A stretch of DNA of 64,000 nt. It comes from JACVRW01 sp963819115 (GTDB lineage Bacteria > Actinomycetota > Thermoleophilia > Solirubrobacterales > Thermoleophilaceae). The DNA is taken from the NCBI GenBank assembly GCA_963819115.1, contig CAWFUR010000010.1, forward strand, positions 124,001 to 188,000, given 5' to 3'. Both the position numbers and the translations under genes were made by a program. The notes under the pieces were generated by a model, which did no database searches, was not told the origin of the DNA, and was given only the letters and a program-made list of their open reading frames with translations. The number at the start of each line of letters is the position of its first letter. Position 1 is the stretch's first letter. Positions 8,530-16,234 of this stretch are shown here, one piece after another.

Positions 8530-9218
8530 GCACGGCCACGCTCGCGGGGATCTTCCTGATCGCCGTCCCGATCGCCTTCAATGCGGCGTTCGCCCTTCTC
8601 GCGGCGCGCTTCGACTACCCCGACATCCTGCGTCGTCCAACCGGCGAGGTGCTGAGCAGGTTCGAGGCGGGTGGTGCCGGGCTCGTGCTGCTGTGGTGGT
8701 TCTTCGCGATGACCGCCGTCCTGTTCGCGCCGCTCGTGGTGCTGCTCTCCCAGGCCGTGAGCGACGCCGACCCCACGCTCCTGGCGCTGACCACGACCGC
8801 CGGAGTCCTGGCGGCGCTGGTTCAGTTCCTCGGGCTGATCCGCTGGCCGTTCGTGGTGCCCTACCTGGCCCGCGAGTCCTCCGCCCCCGGGGTGAGCCCC
8901 GCCCGCAAGGACGCCGTGGAGGTGGTGTTCCAATCGTTCAACCGCTACCTCGGCGCCGGCGTGGGCGAGCACCTCGGATATCTCCTCACCGGTGCCTGGA
9001 GCGTGCTGGCGGGAGCGGCGCTCACCCAGACCTCGGCCGTTCCCTCGTGGCTCGGCCTACCCGGGATCGTCACCGGCGCGAGCCTGCTGGTGTGCTCGCT
9101 GGAGTTCGTGGGACCGAACGAGCCGAACGGCTGGAAGCTCGCGGGGACGCTCACGCCGATCACCTACGTCGTCTGGTCGCTCTGGCTGGTGGCCACCGGC
9201 ATAGCCCTGATCGCCTGA
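8526..9218 (+). CDS. DUF4386-type multi-pass membrane protein
   Basis: 230 residues with about six hydrophobic helices. The segment 'FNRYLGAGVGEHLGYLLTG' resembles the most conserved part of DUF4386 integral membrane proteins. An ATG at 8502 is in frame, but the GTG at 8526 fits better: it overlaps the stop of the small upstream ORF and leaves a normal N-terminus before the first helix ('TLAGIFLIAVPIAFNAAF'). Its stop overlaps the ATG of the ABC ATPase gene (TGATG). DUF4386 has no settled function, and the operon context suggests a link with the exporter. Confidence 0.75.
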   Translation: MSTATLAGIFLIAVPIAFNAAFALLAARFDYPDILRRPTGEVLSRFEAGGAGLVLLWWFFAMTAVLFAPLVVLLSQAVSDADPTLLALTTTAGVLAALVQFLGLIRWPFVVPYLARESSAPGVSPARKDAVEVVFQSFNRYLGAGVGEHLGYLLTGAWSVLAGAALTQTSAVPSWLGLPGIVTGASLLVCSLEFVGPNEPNGWKLAGTLTPITYVVWSLWLVATGIALIA

Positions 9219-10192
9219 TGGCTGAGACCGGCACCACCCACGCCGTCGAGGCGAGATCCCTGCGGCGGACGTTCAAGGACGGGATCGAGGCGGTTCGCGA
9301 CATCGACCTGAGCATCGCGGGAGGCGAGGTGTTCGGCTTCCTCGGACCCAACGGCGCCGGCAAGACAACGACGGTTCGGATGTTCTGCACGCTCCTGCCA
9401 CCAACCTCGGGGAGCGCGACGGTCGCGGGCGTCGACGTGGTGGCGGACCCGGCGGAGGTGCGGCGGCGAATCGGCGTGGCGCTGCAGGAGATCGGGCTTG
9501 ATCCGATCGTGACCGGCCGCGAGCTGCTCGAGCTCCAGTGCGGGCTCTACGGGATCACGGGCGAGGCGGCGAAGGGCCGGACGGCCGAGCTGCTCGAGCT
9601 GGTGGGGCTGAGCGAGGCCGCCGACCGACGCACCAAGACCTACTCGGGCGGCATGAAGCGCCGCCTGGACCTGGCGAGCGCGCTCGTGCATTCGCCCGAG
9701 GTGCTCTTCCTCGACGAGCCGACGACGGGCCTTGACCCAGCCTCGCGGCTCGCCGTCTGGAAGGAGGTGCGCCGGATCAACGCCGCCGGGACCACGGTCT
9801 TCCTCACCACCCAGTACATGGAGGAGGCGGACCAGCTCTGCGATCGCCTCGCGATCATCGACTCCGGCGTGATCGTCGCGGAGGGCACACCCGCCGCGCT
9901 GAAGGCGGAGATGGGCCACGACGTGGTGACGCTCGCGCTGGCCGGCTCCGACGCCGCGGCCACCGAGACGGCGATCGGAGAGCTTCCCGGCCTCGAGCGA
10001 GTGGTGGCCGAGACCGACGCGCTGGCCCTGTACGTGGAGGACGGGGCCGGCTCGATCGTCGAGATCGTGCGGCGGCTCGACGCGGCCGATATCCGGGTCG
10101 GCTCCATCGCCGTCTCGGAGCCCTCGCTGGACGACGTGTTCCTCCAGGCCACCGGGCGCAGGCTCGAGGGCGCCGCGGAGGAGCCCTCGTGA
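9218..10192 (+). CDS. ABC transporter ATP-binding protein, DrrA type
   Basis: 324 residues. Walker A is 'GPNGAGKTTTVRM', the signature is 'YSGGMKRRLDLA', Walker B is 'VLFLDEPTTGLDP' and the switch is 'FLTTQYMEEADQL'. A C-terminal DrrA-type extension follows ('PSLDDVFLQATGRRLEG'). It is the energising subunit of a two-component drug or lipid exporter with the permease encoded immediately downstream. The gene overlaps both neighbours (TGATG at 9216-9220, GTGA at 10189-10192), so translation of the set is coupled. A second DrrA homologue is encoded at 22443-23429. Substrate unknown. Confidence 0.93.
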   Translation: MAETGTTHAVEARSLRRTFKDGIEAVRDIDLSIAGGEVFGFLGPNGAGKTTTVRMFCTLLPPTSGSATVAGVDVVADPAEVRRRIGVALQEIGLDPIVTGRELLELQCGLYGITGEAAKGRTAELLELVGLSEAADRRTKTYSGGMKRRLDLASALVHSPEVLFLDEPTTGLDPASRLAVWKEVRRINAAGTTVFLTTQYMEEADQLCDRLAIIDSGVIVAEGTPAALKAEMGHDVVTLALAGSDAAATETAIGELPGLERVVAETDALALYVEDGAGSIVEIVRRLDAADIRVGSIAVSEPSLDDVFLQATGRRLEGAAEEPS

Positions 10193-10944
10193 CGGAGATC
10201 CTCCTGCTCGCCCGCAGGTCCGTGCGCGAGATCGCGCGCTACCCGGCGGCCACGATCCCGGCGCTGTTCATCCCGCTCTTCTTCCTCGCGGTGAACATCG
10301 GCCAGGTATCCAAGACCTTCCCCCCGTCCACGCCGTTCCTTCACGGCCAGAGCTACGTGGCCTTCCAGCTCCCCGTGTCGCTCATGTTCGCGGTGGCCAC
10401 CGCCACCTCGGGCCTCGCGCTCGTGACCGAGATCGACCTCGGCTACTTCGACAAGCTGCTCGCGGCACCGATCCGGCGCTCGTCGATCATCTTCGGGCGC
10501 CTGGCCGCCGACCTCGTGCGCGGCATCCTCGGCTCCACCATCGTGCTTGTCGCCGGGCTGGCGCTCGGCGCCCACGTCGAGAGCGGCGTGCTCGGCGCCG
10601 TGGTGATCGTGCTGCTGGCCGCGATGTTCGGGGTGGGCTACGCGGGCTTCGGCATCCTGGTGGCCCTGCGGACACGCAACGTGCAGGCCACGAACACGAG
10701 CTTCCTGCTCTTCTTCCCGCTGCTCTTCCTGACGCCGAACTTCGTGCCCTTCGACCGCCTCTCGCCGCTGATGGAGGCGCTCGCCCGGGCCAACCCGGTG
10801 AGCTATGTGATCGAGGGGCTGCGCTCGCTGGTCATCGAGGGCTGGGATCTGGACAAGCTCGCGGCCTCCGTCGCGGTGATCGTCGCGCTGGTGGTGGGGC
10901 TCACGGCACTCTCGCTGCGCGCGATCGCGACCTACGACCGCTAA
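10189..10944 (+). CDS. ABC-2 type permease, DrrB type
   Basis: 251 residues with six predicted membrane helices and the ABC-2 permease pattern: an amphipathic N-terminus, 'FDKLLAAPIRRSSIIFGR' in the coupling region, and 'LLFLTPNFVPFDRLSPLMEALARANPVSYVIEGLR' (described here in parts: LTPNFVPF, then NPVSYVIEGLR), typical of DrrB/NodJ permeases. The GTG start overlaps the stop of the ATPase gene. It completes the exporter operon 8377-10944. It ends seven bases from the stop of the convergent surface-protein gene. Confidence 0.9.
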   Translation: MTEILLLARRSVREIARYPAATIPALFIPLFFLAVNIGQVSKTFPPSTPFLHGQSYVAFQLPVSLMFAVATATSGLALVTEIDLGYFDKLLAAPIRRSSIIFGRLAADLVRGILGSTIVLVAGLALGAHVESGVLGAVVIVLLAAMFGVGYAGFGILVALRTRNVQATNTSFLLFFPLLFLTPNFVPFDRLSPLMEALARANPVSYVIEGLRSLVIEGWDLDKLAASVAVIVALVVGLTALSLRAIATYDR

Positions 10945-10951
10945 CCCGGCG

Positions 10952-11617
10952 CTACCGGGCGCGGAAGCTGAAATCCATGTAGGGGCTGCCCGAGACCTGA
11001 TAGCTCGTGTTCACGGCCACCCAGAACAGGGTGCCCCCCGGGATGTGTCCTGTGCCGCTGCTCGAGCAGGACGACGTGGGCCCGTTCATCGAACACGACA
11101 GGAAGACCTGGGGCGTGCTCCCCTCGATCAGCCAGGTCACCATGGTCTGCCCGCTCGGAACCGGCGTCGACAGGGTGAGAGACCAGTCCGAGACGTCGAG
11201 GCCGCCCGGGGGTGCCTTGTAAAGCCGGTTCTCCACCGGGAAGGCCTCGAGGTTGTCCGTGAAGCCCTGCGGGCGGAAGTCGAAGATGGTGCAGCCGCCG
11301 CCCGTGCACGTGAGCCGGCCGCGCCCGATGAACCACGCCCCGCCCACTCCGGGAGCCAGGTCCGCGTTAGTGATCGTGCCGTCCACGATGTCGGCGCCGA
11401 GGAAGGTCGAGACGTCGAAGGTGGTCAGGCTCTGGTCCTTCACGTCGGCGCTCTTGACCTCACCGTCGCCGATGTCCACGGACTTCACCTGGCCGTCCAC
11501 GATGTCGGTGCTGAACACGGTGTTGGCCGCATAGGCGCTGGTGCCTCCGAGCGCGACGAACAGCGCAACGTAGGCCACCGCGTTGCCCTTCATGTGACCG
11601 AGAAGCCGGCGGAACAT
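10952..11617 (-). CDS. Small exported surface protein of Thermoleophilia type
   Basis: 221 residues. The ATG at 11617 is chosen because GGAGGT lies just upstream (11623-11632 on the minus strand); an open extension to 11722 adds only unlikely sequence. The N-terminus 'MFRRLLGHMKGN' plus 'AVAYVALFVALGGTSAYAA' is a signal or anchor segment. It is followed by short repeated steps 'IVDGQVKSVDIGDGEVKSAD', which look like a small beta-helical or stalk motif, then a beta-rich domain with four Cys in two pairs ('TCTGGGCT' and 'SCSMNGPTSSC'). From memory this leader and step pattern recurs in many Solirubrobacterales proteins of unknown function. Probably extracellular. Confidence 0.7.
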   Translation of the reverse strand: MFRRLLGHMKGNAVAYVALFVALGGTSAYAANTVFSTDIVDGQVKSVDIGDGEVKSADVKDQSLTTFDVSTFLGADIVDGTITNADLAPGVGGAWFIGRGRLTCTGGGCTIFDFRPQGFTDNLEAFPVENRLYKAPPGGLDVSDWSLTLSTPVPSGQTMVTWLIEGSTPQVFLSCSMNGPTSSCSSSGTGHIPGGTLFWVAVNTSYQVSGSPYMDFSFRAR

Positions 11618-11727
11618 CTCTACCTCCTGGGAAGAAGGACGGACGCGCCTCCGTGCGGCCCCTGGGCACCCTGACGGGTCGGCCCATCCTTCCAGTTGGA
11701 GAGGGGCCGCGACAACCCCCAAGCGCA

Positions 11728-11763
11728 GAGGCCCTCCCCTTGCGTGAGCGAGGGAAGGGCCTC
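11728..11763 (-). terminator. Strong hairpin after the DivIVA-like gene
   Basis: A 16-bp stem (arms 11728-11743 and 11748-11763) with one C-A mismatch, one wobble pair and a four-base loop (GTGA on the plus strand). It lies 42 bases past the stop of the minus-strand gene 11805-13217 and upstream of the next minus-strand gene, so it could terminate that transcript. No T-tract follows on either strand, so it is not a textbook intrinsic terminator. Confidence 0.5.
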
Positions 11764-11804
11764 ATGTGCTTCGTGATCGGCCGTCCGCGGCCGGCGAAGG
11801 GGTC

Positions 11805-13217
11805 CTACGCGCCGCCGTTTGCGCGGTCGAAGACGTCGGTGAGGATCTCGCCCGAGTCCTCGAGTCCGAACTTCTCCTTGAGGTGGCGGGCCACCTCGTC
11901 ACGCGACGTGCCGGCGCGGGCCATATTGAAGGCCGCGAGGCGGGGTCCCACCGCAGGGGTGCGAACTCCGCTGAGCCCGACGGTCGTGGACTCGGGCGGG
12001 GGCTCCCGCGGTGCGGCGGGCGGCGGAACCAGCGTCTCGCCGAACCGCTTCTGTGCGGCGGTCTGGCCTGGGGGTGCGCTGGAACCGGTGCCCCACCCGA
12101 GCCGCGGCTTTGCCGCGGGGGGGGTGGCTGCCTGGGCCGCCGGGGCACTCGGCTCAGCCGGTGCCTCGGGAGCCTTCTCGGCCGTGGCCGTCGACCCGGC
12201 GGGCGCCGGCGTGGCCGGAGCCTGCTGCTGCGCCGGGGCGGACGGCGTCCGCTCCGGGGCCGCGGGTGCGGGCGTGCTCGGACGATCGGCCTGCTTCGCC
12301 GGAGCGGGCTGCTGCTCGGTCCTGGCAAAGCGCCCGGACGAGCGCTCCTCGCGGGGGATGTCGAGATCGCTCCGGAGCTTGTCCGCCCCGGCGCGCACCG
12401 ACTCGGCGAGCGCGGTGATCGAGCCCTTGGCATCGGCCACCAGCTTGCCGAGGTCGCCCTCGACGACGTTGGACCGCTCGAGCAGGCGAAGCACAGCCTG
12501 CTCCGCGCGCTCCATGTGCTCCTGGGCCTGAGCCCGTGAGCTCGCCCGGGTGCTGGCCGCCTCGGCGCGAGCGCTGGACAGCGTGGTCTCCGCCTCCTTG
12601 CGCGCGGCCGTGACCATGCGCTCGGACTCCACCTTGGCGCGTGACAGCGTGCTGTCCGCGCTTGCGTTGGCGTTGGCCACCGTCTTCTCGGCCTCGGCCT
12701 TGGCGCTTGACAGGGTCTGCTCGGCGCTCGCGTTCGCGCTCGACACGGTCTTCTCGGCCTGGCTCTTGGCGTTCGCGATGGTGCTCTCGGCCTCGTCGCG
12801 GGCACTGCCGAGCGTGCTCTTGGCCTCTGAACGGGCGCTGGTCAGCGTGTTCTCGGCCTCGGTGCGGGCGCTGGTGAGCGTGCTGTGGGCTTCACTGCGC
12901 GCGCTGGTGAGCGTGCTCTCGGCCTCGTTCTTGGTGTTGGTCAGCAGGCTCTCGGCCTCGGCCTTGGCGCTGGAGCGCATGCGCTCGGCGTCCGCTCGGG
13001 CGGTCTGCTCGAGCTGGGTCGCAGCGGTCTCGGCCGCCTCCACGATCGCGCGGACGTGCTCGCCGGTGTTCGCGGCGGAGCCCTTCTCCTGGGTCTGCTT
13101 GCTGGCCTCGACAGCCTTCGCCACCTCGGCGAGGTGCTGGCTGACTGCCTCCGGGTCGAGTCCCCGCCTTACCTGGGGGAAGTCGGCCCGCTCAATGAGT
13201 TCGCGTCTGAGTTCCAA
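11805..13217 (-). CDS. DivIVA-like coiled-coil protein with hendecad repeats
   Basis: 470 residues. The N-terminus 'FPQVRRGLDPEAVSQHL' (13-29) matches the DivIVA/Wag31 membrane-curvature domain pattern. Residues about 77-230 are some 14 copies of an 11-residue unit of the type 'EAxSTLTSARS', an unbroken hendecad helix rich in Ala, Ser, Thr and Glu. Residues about 295-405 are a Pro/Ala-rich linker. The C-terminus is a short helical domain ('FNMARAGTSRDEVARHLKEK'). DivIVA proteins scaffold polar growth and division; this one has no classical C-terminal tetramerisation coil and may be a variant scaffold. The Pro/Ala linker could reach other partners. A strong hairpin follows the stop. An alternative is a LEA/apolipoprotein-like protein. 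Confidence 0.75.
   Translation of the reverse strand: MELRRELIERADFPQVRRGLDPEAVSQHLAEVAKAVEASKQTQEKGSAANTGEHVRAIVEAAETAATQLEQTARADAERMRSSAKAEAESLLTNTKNEAESTLTSARSEAHSTLTSARTEAENTLTSARSEAKSTLGSARDEAESTIANAKSQAEKTVSSANASAEQTLSSAKAEAEKTVANANASADSTLSRAKVESERMVTAARKEAETTLSSARAEAASTRASSRAQAQEHMERAEQAVLRLLERSNVVEGDLGKLVADAKGSITALAESVRAGADKLRSDLDIPREERSSGRFARTEQQPAPAKQADRPSTPAPAAPERTPSAPAQQQAPATPAPAGSTATAEKAPEAPAEPSAPAAQAATPPAAKPRLGWGTGSSAPPGQTAAQKRFGETLVPPPAAPREPPPESTTVGLSGVRTPAVGPRLAAFNMARAGTSRDEVARHLKEKFGLEDSGEILTDVFDRANGGA
12528..12989 (-). repeat. In-gene tandem 33-bp repeats (hendecad array)
   Basis: About 14 degenerate 33-bp units in frame, each encoding one 11-residue step. The recurring plus-strand words are 'gcgctggtgagcgtgctctc' and 'gcctcggccttggcgct'. 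Copies near 12830-12930 are the most alike, suggesting recent unequal crossing-over or slippage there. Confidence 0.8.
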
Positions 13218-13355
13218 GTCCTTGTCCTTCAGTGGGGGGTCAGAAGACGAACGTAGGACAGATCGATTTCTTCTGCGGAAGATGTTGACCGGCCCGCGTA
13301 TTTTTCCGCAGCTGGGACCTGCGGTGGCTGCGTACGGGCGGGGCCCGCGGCCTGA

Positions 13356-14297
13356 TCAGCGGTGCGGCCAGGCCTCGCATATCGCAGCCACGTGGTGGTG
13401 GTCGGTTCCGCAGCAGCCGCCAAGGACATTGACCCACGGAAGCTTCCCGGCCAGATCCGCGTACCCGGCGGCGAGGTCGGCCGGATCTCCTGCGCCCAGC
13501 TCCTCGGAGGCGTCCAGCTCGGCGTGGCTCAGCCGCGATGCGTTCGCCCGCACGCCGCGGATCCGCGTCTCCCAGGGTTCGCCTGTGCCGAGCACCGAAT
13601 CGAAGTGCGTCGGGTGCGCGCAGTTCACCATGAAGTACGCAGGTGCTCCCTCCGTCTCCTCGTCCACCTGGCGGATCGCGTCCCCAAGCGGCTGGCCGCT
13701 CGGGAGGCGCCCATCCGTCTCGACCGTGAACGAGATCGCCGCCGGGAGGCCCTCAGCGGACGCAGCGTTCGCTATGCCCACGGCCTCCTCGGCGTACGTG
13801 AGCGTGAGCGCGGTGACCATGTCCGCCGCGGTGTCACCGAAGGTCCCGATCTGCGTCGAGTGGTACTCCTGCGCCGCGGCGGCGCTCAGGGTCACCTCGG
13901 GCCGGTAGGCGTCCGCCTGCGGGCCGATGCACCCGCTGATCACGATGGGCGCCGGGGCCGTCTCGTAGCGATCCCTTGTCTCCTCCATCAGCGCCACCCC
14001 GCGGCGGTTGAGGCCGTCCAGCTCCTCGAGGGAGTACCCCAGCCGCTCGCCCCACCGCGGGCTCCCGCGCCAGGTGGGCGCCTCGAGCACGAACCCCGTC
14101 CCGTGTTCGCGCGCGAGCTCGGCGTAGGGCCAGTAGTAGCGCCTCACGGCCTCCGTGCCCTCGTCGTGCCTGAGCAGGTCGAGGGCAGCGAACTCCGGCA
14201 GGTCGAGACCCTCGTGGAAGATCAACGTCGTCTCGATGCCGCCGTCGGTCAGGAACAGGCCGCCGTCGAGCTGGGGCAGTCGCTGCCGGTATTGCAT
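13356..14297 (-). CDS. Homocysteine S-methyltransferase family protein
   Basis: 313 residues forming a Pfam S-methyl_trans TIM barrel. The N-terminal 'LTDGGIETTLIF' is the family opening. The zinc site is seen as 'MVNCAHPTH' and the C-terminal 'LGGCCGTD'. Family members transfer a methyl group from S-methylmethionine, betaine or another donor to homocysteine. MmuM- and BhmT-like enzymes share this size, so the donor cannot be assigned. It is divergent from the P450 gene across 49 bases. The 138 bases between this gene and the DivIVA-like gene hold the latter's promoter and nothing else recognised. Confidence 0.88.
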   Translation of the reverse strand: MQYRQRLPQLDGGLFLTDGGIETTLIFHEGLDLPEFAALDLLRHDEGTEAVRRYYWPYAELAREHGTGFVLEAPTWRGSPRWGERLGYSLEELDGLNRRGVALMEETRDRYETAPAPIVISGCIGPQADAYRPEVTLSAAAAQEYHSTQIGTFGDTAADMVTALTLTYAEEAVGIANAASAEGLPAAISFTVETDGRLPSGQPLGDAIRQVDEETEGAPAYFMVNCAHPTHFDSVLGTGEPWETRIRGVRANASRLSHAELDASEELGAGDPADLAAGYADLAGKLPWVNVLGGCCGTDHHHVAAICEAWPHR

Positions 14298-14328
14298 GAG
14301 GGTTCCTCTTCGAGCGCGCGCGGATTGT

Positions 14329-14340
14329 ACGAGCTATCGT
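14329..14340 (+). promoter_or_regulatory. Candidate -10 region of the P450 gene
   Basis: ACGAGCTATCGT contains TATCGT, six bases before the ATG at 14347, with no Shine-Dalgarno. That spacing suggests leaderless transcription. The same 12-mer occurs exactly upstream of the MocR gene (23860-23871). No convincing -35 was seen. Confidence 0.45.
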
Positions 14341-14346
14341 CGCGCC

Positions 14347-15600
14347 ATGTCCTCCACCGAGCCGCGCACTTCGTCCGATCCCCGGCCGATCGAGGAGGTG
14401 CTGCTCACCGAACGGCCCGAGTGGCTGGAAGGACCGCCGCACGAGCTCTTCCGTCGCATGCGAAACGAGTGTCCGGTGCATTGGACTCCGCGCATCTCGG
14501 AGTACCCGGACGAGGCCGGCTACTGGTCCGTGACCAAGGCCGACGACGTGCACGAGGTGAGCTACGACTGGCAGACCTACTCGTCGGAGATCGGCGGAGT
14601 CACGGCCCTCACCAACGCCGTGATGCCGCTGGAGCTGACGCAGGCGATGTTCATCGGAATGGACCCGCCCAAGCACGACCGCCTGAAGGCGCTCTTCCAA
14701 CGCGGCTTCACACCGAAGCGGATCGCGGAGCACGAGGACACGATCCGCGAGATCACGGTGGGCGTGCTCGACCGGCTCGCCGGGCGCGAGGAGTGCGACC
14801 TCGTGACCGAGGTCGCCCAACCCGTGGTGTCGCGCGTGATCGGCAGCTTCATGGGGATCCCTCCCGAGGACGACGAGATCTGGGCGCGCCTGATGAACAC
14901 CACGCTCGGCGCCGGCGACCCGGACCTCAACCCGGAGGGCGTGGAGTCGGTGATGCAGCGCGACGTGCCTGAGATCTTCGAGCGCTGTCGCCGCCTGATC
15001 GCCGAGCGCCGCGAGAACCCGACCGACGACCTGACCAGCGTGCTGGTGCACGCCGAGCTGGATGGCCGCGGACTCGAGGAGCACGAGATCGTGATGGGTT
15101 TCTTCCTGCTGGTGGCGGCGGGCAACGACAGCACCAAGGCCACCTACGCGAGCGGGATGCGGGCCCTGATCGAGGCACCGGACCAGCGCCAGCTGCTGCT
15201 CGACGACCCGTCGCTGGTTCCTGCCGCGGTGGAGGAGTCGCTGCGGATGTTCCCCGCGTTCGCGCACTTCCGGCGGACGGCCACGCGCGACACCGTCCTG
15301 AACGGCACCGAGATCCGGAAGGGCGACAAGGTGGTCATGTGGTACGTCGCCTCGAACCGGGACGAGGAGCGCTTCGAGGACCCCGACACCTTCTCCGTGA
15401 CCCGCAACCCCGAGCACCAGGCCTTCGGCGCCGGCGGCCGGCATTTCTGCCTTGGCACCGCGCTTGCGCGGCTGGAGCTGCGGATCCTGCTGGAGGAGAC
15501 GCTGGCCCGCTACCCCGCGATGACGCTCGCGGGAACCCCACTGTTCGTGGAGTCGCCGTTCGTGAACCAGTTGAAGACCCTGCCGGTCCGGCTGGCCTAG
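14347..15600 (+). CDS. Cytochrome P450
   Basis: 417 residues, full length for a soluble bacterial class I P450. The oxygen-activation helix reads 'VAAGNDSTKAT' (canonical AGxDT with Ser before Thr), the ExxR motif is 'EESLR', and the haem loop is 'FGAGGRHFCLG' with the thiolate ligand Cys368. The opening 'PHELFRRMRNECPVHW' and the 'IGMDPPKHDRLK' helix resemble the CYP125/CYP142-like group that oxidises sterols or fatty acids, but the substrate is only a guess. No ferredoxin or reductase gene is adjacent, so redox partners must be encoded elsewhere. ATG 14347 is preferred over an in-frame extension to 14155. The next gene begins directly after its stop. Confidence 0.93.
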   Translation: MSSTEPRTSSDPRPIEEVLLTERPEWLEGPPHELFRRMRNECPVHWTPRISEYPDEAGYWSVTKADDVHEVSYDWQTYSSEIGGVTALTNAVMPLELTQAMFIGMDPPKHDRLKALFQRGFTPKRIAEHEDTIREITVGVLDRLAGREECDLVTEVAQPVVSRVIGSFMGIPPEDDEIWARLMNTTLGAGDPDLNPEGVESVMQRDVPEIFERCRRLIAERRENPTDDLTSVLVHAELDGRGLEEHEIVMGFFLLVAAGNDSTKATYASGMRALIEAPDQRQLLLDDPSLVPAAVEESLRMFPAFAHFRRTATRDTVLNGTEIRKGDKVVMWYVASNRDEERFEDPDTFSVTRNPEHQAFGAGGRHFCLGTALARLELRILLEETLARYPAMTLAGTPLFVESPFVNQLKTLPVRLA

Positions 15601-16143
15601 TTGGCCAGAACCCAGTTCTTCGGCGCAGCGAGTCTCGACGGCTTCATCGCGCAGCCTGACGGGGCCATCGCCTGGCTGCGCCCGTACGAGGACGCAGGCC
15701 GCGCTCTCTACGAGGAGTTCCTCGCCGGTGTGGGAGCCCTGGCCATGGGCGCGGCCACCTACGACGCCCTGATCGAGGAGCTCGACTCCACGGCCTGGCC
15801 CTACGAGGACCAGCCCACCTGGGTGTTCACGCATCGGAGCCAGGACCCGCCGGAGGGCGCCGACGTGCGCTTCGTGCAGGGACCGGTGGCCGAGGCGCAC
15901 GCAGAGATGCGCGCCGCCGCCGGGGACTCGAACGTGTGGGTGGTGGGCGGCGGCGACCTGCTCGGCCAGTTCCTGGACGCGGGGCTGCTCCAGGAGCTGC
16001 GGCTCACCGTGGTGCCGGTGGTTCTGGGCTCAGGCGTTCCGCTGTTCCCGAAGCCGATGCCTGGCGCACTCGAGCTCACGGGCACCACCGACGTGGGCGG
16101 CGGGCTCGTGGAGCTGCGCTACGAACTGGCCACCTCCGGCTAG
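15601..16143 (+). CDS. Dihydrofolate-reductase/RibD C-terminal domain protein
   Basis: 180 residues. 'FFGAASLDGFIAQPDG' at the N-terminus and 'VWVVGGGDLLGQFL' (the nucleotide-binding Gly-rich turn) are the marks of the RibD_C/DHFR-like family of actinobacterial NADPH-dependent reductases, whose substrates are mostly unknown. The start is the TTG immediately after the P450 stop; it gives exactly the usual N-terminal beta strand, and no ATG or GTG lies near. The position suggests co-expression with the P450. Not a folate enzyme by this evidence alone. Confidence 0.85.
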   Translation: MARTQFFGAASLDGFIAQPDGAIAWLRPYEDAGRALYEEFLAGVGALAMGAATYDALIEELDSTAWPYEDQPTWVFTHRSQDPPEGADVRFVQGPVAEAHAEMRAAAGDSNVWVVGGGDLLGQFLDAGLLQELRLTVVPVVLGSGVPLFPKPMPGALELTGTTDVGGGLVELRYELATSG

Positions 16144-16234
16144 GCCCCACATGTAAGGCGCGTTGCGCGTTTTGGCGATTCGCGCGGATCGCCTGTACCT
16201 TCGTCCAGAGGCTTCGAAAGGACTCGGACCTACC

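Noticed and set aside
12528..12989. Possible CRISPR or intergenic tandem repeat
   Set aside because: The 33-bp units are contiguous without spacers and encode a regular hendecad helix in frame.
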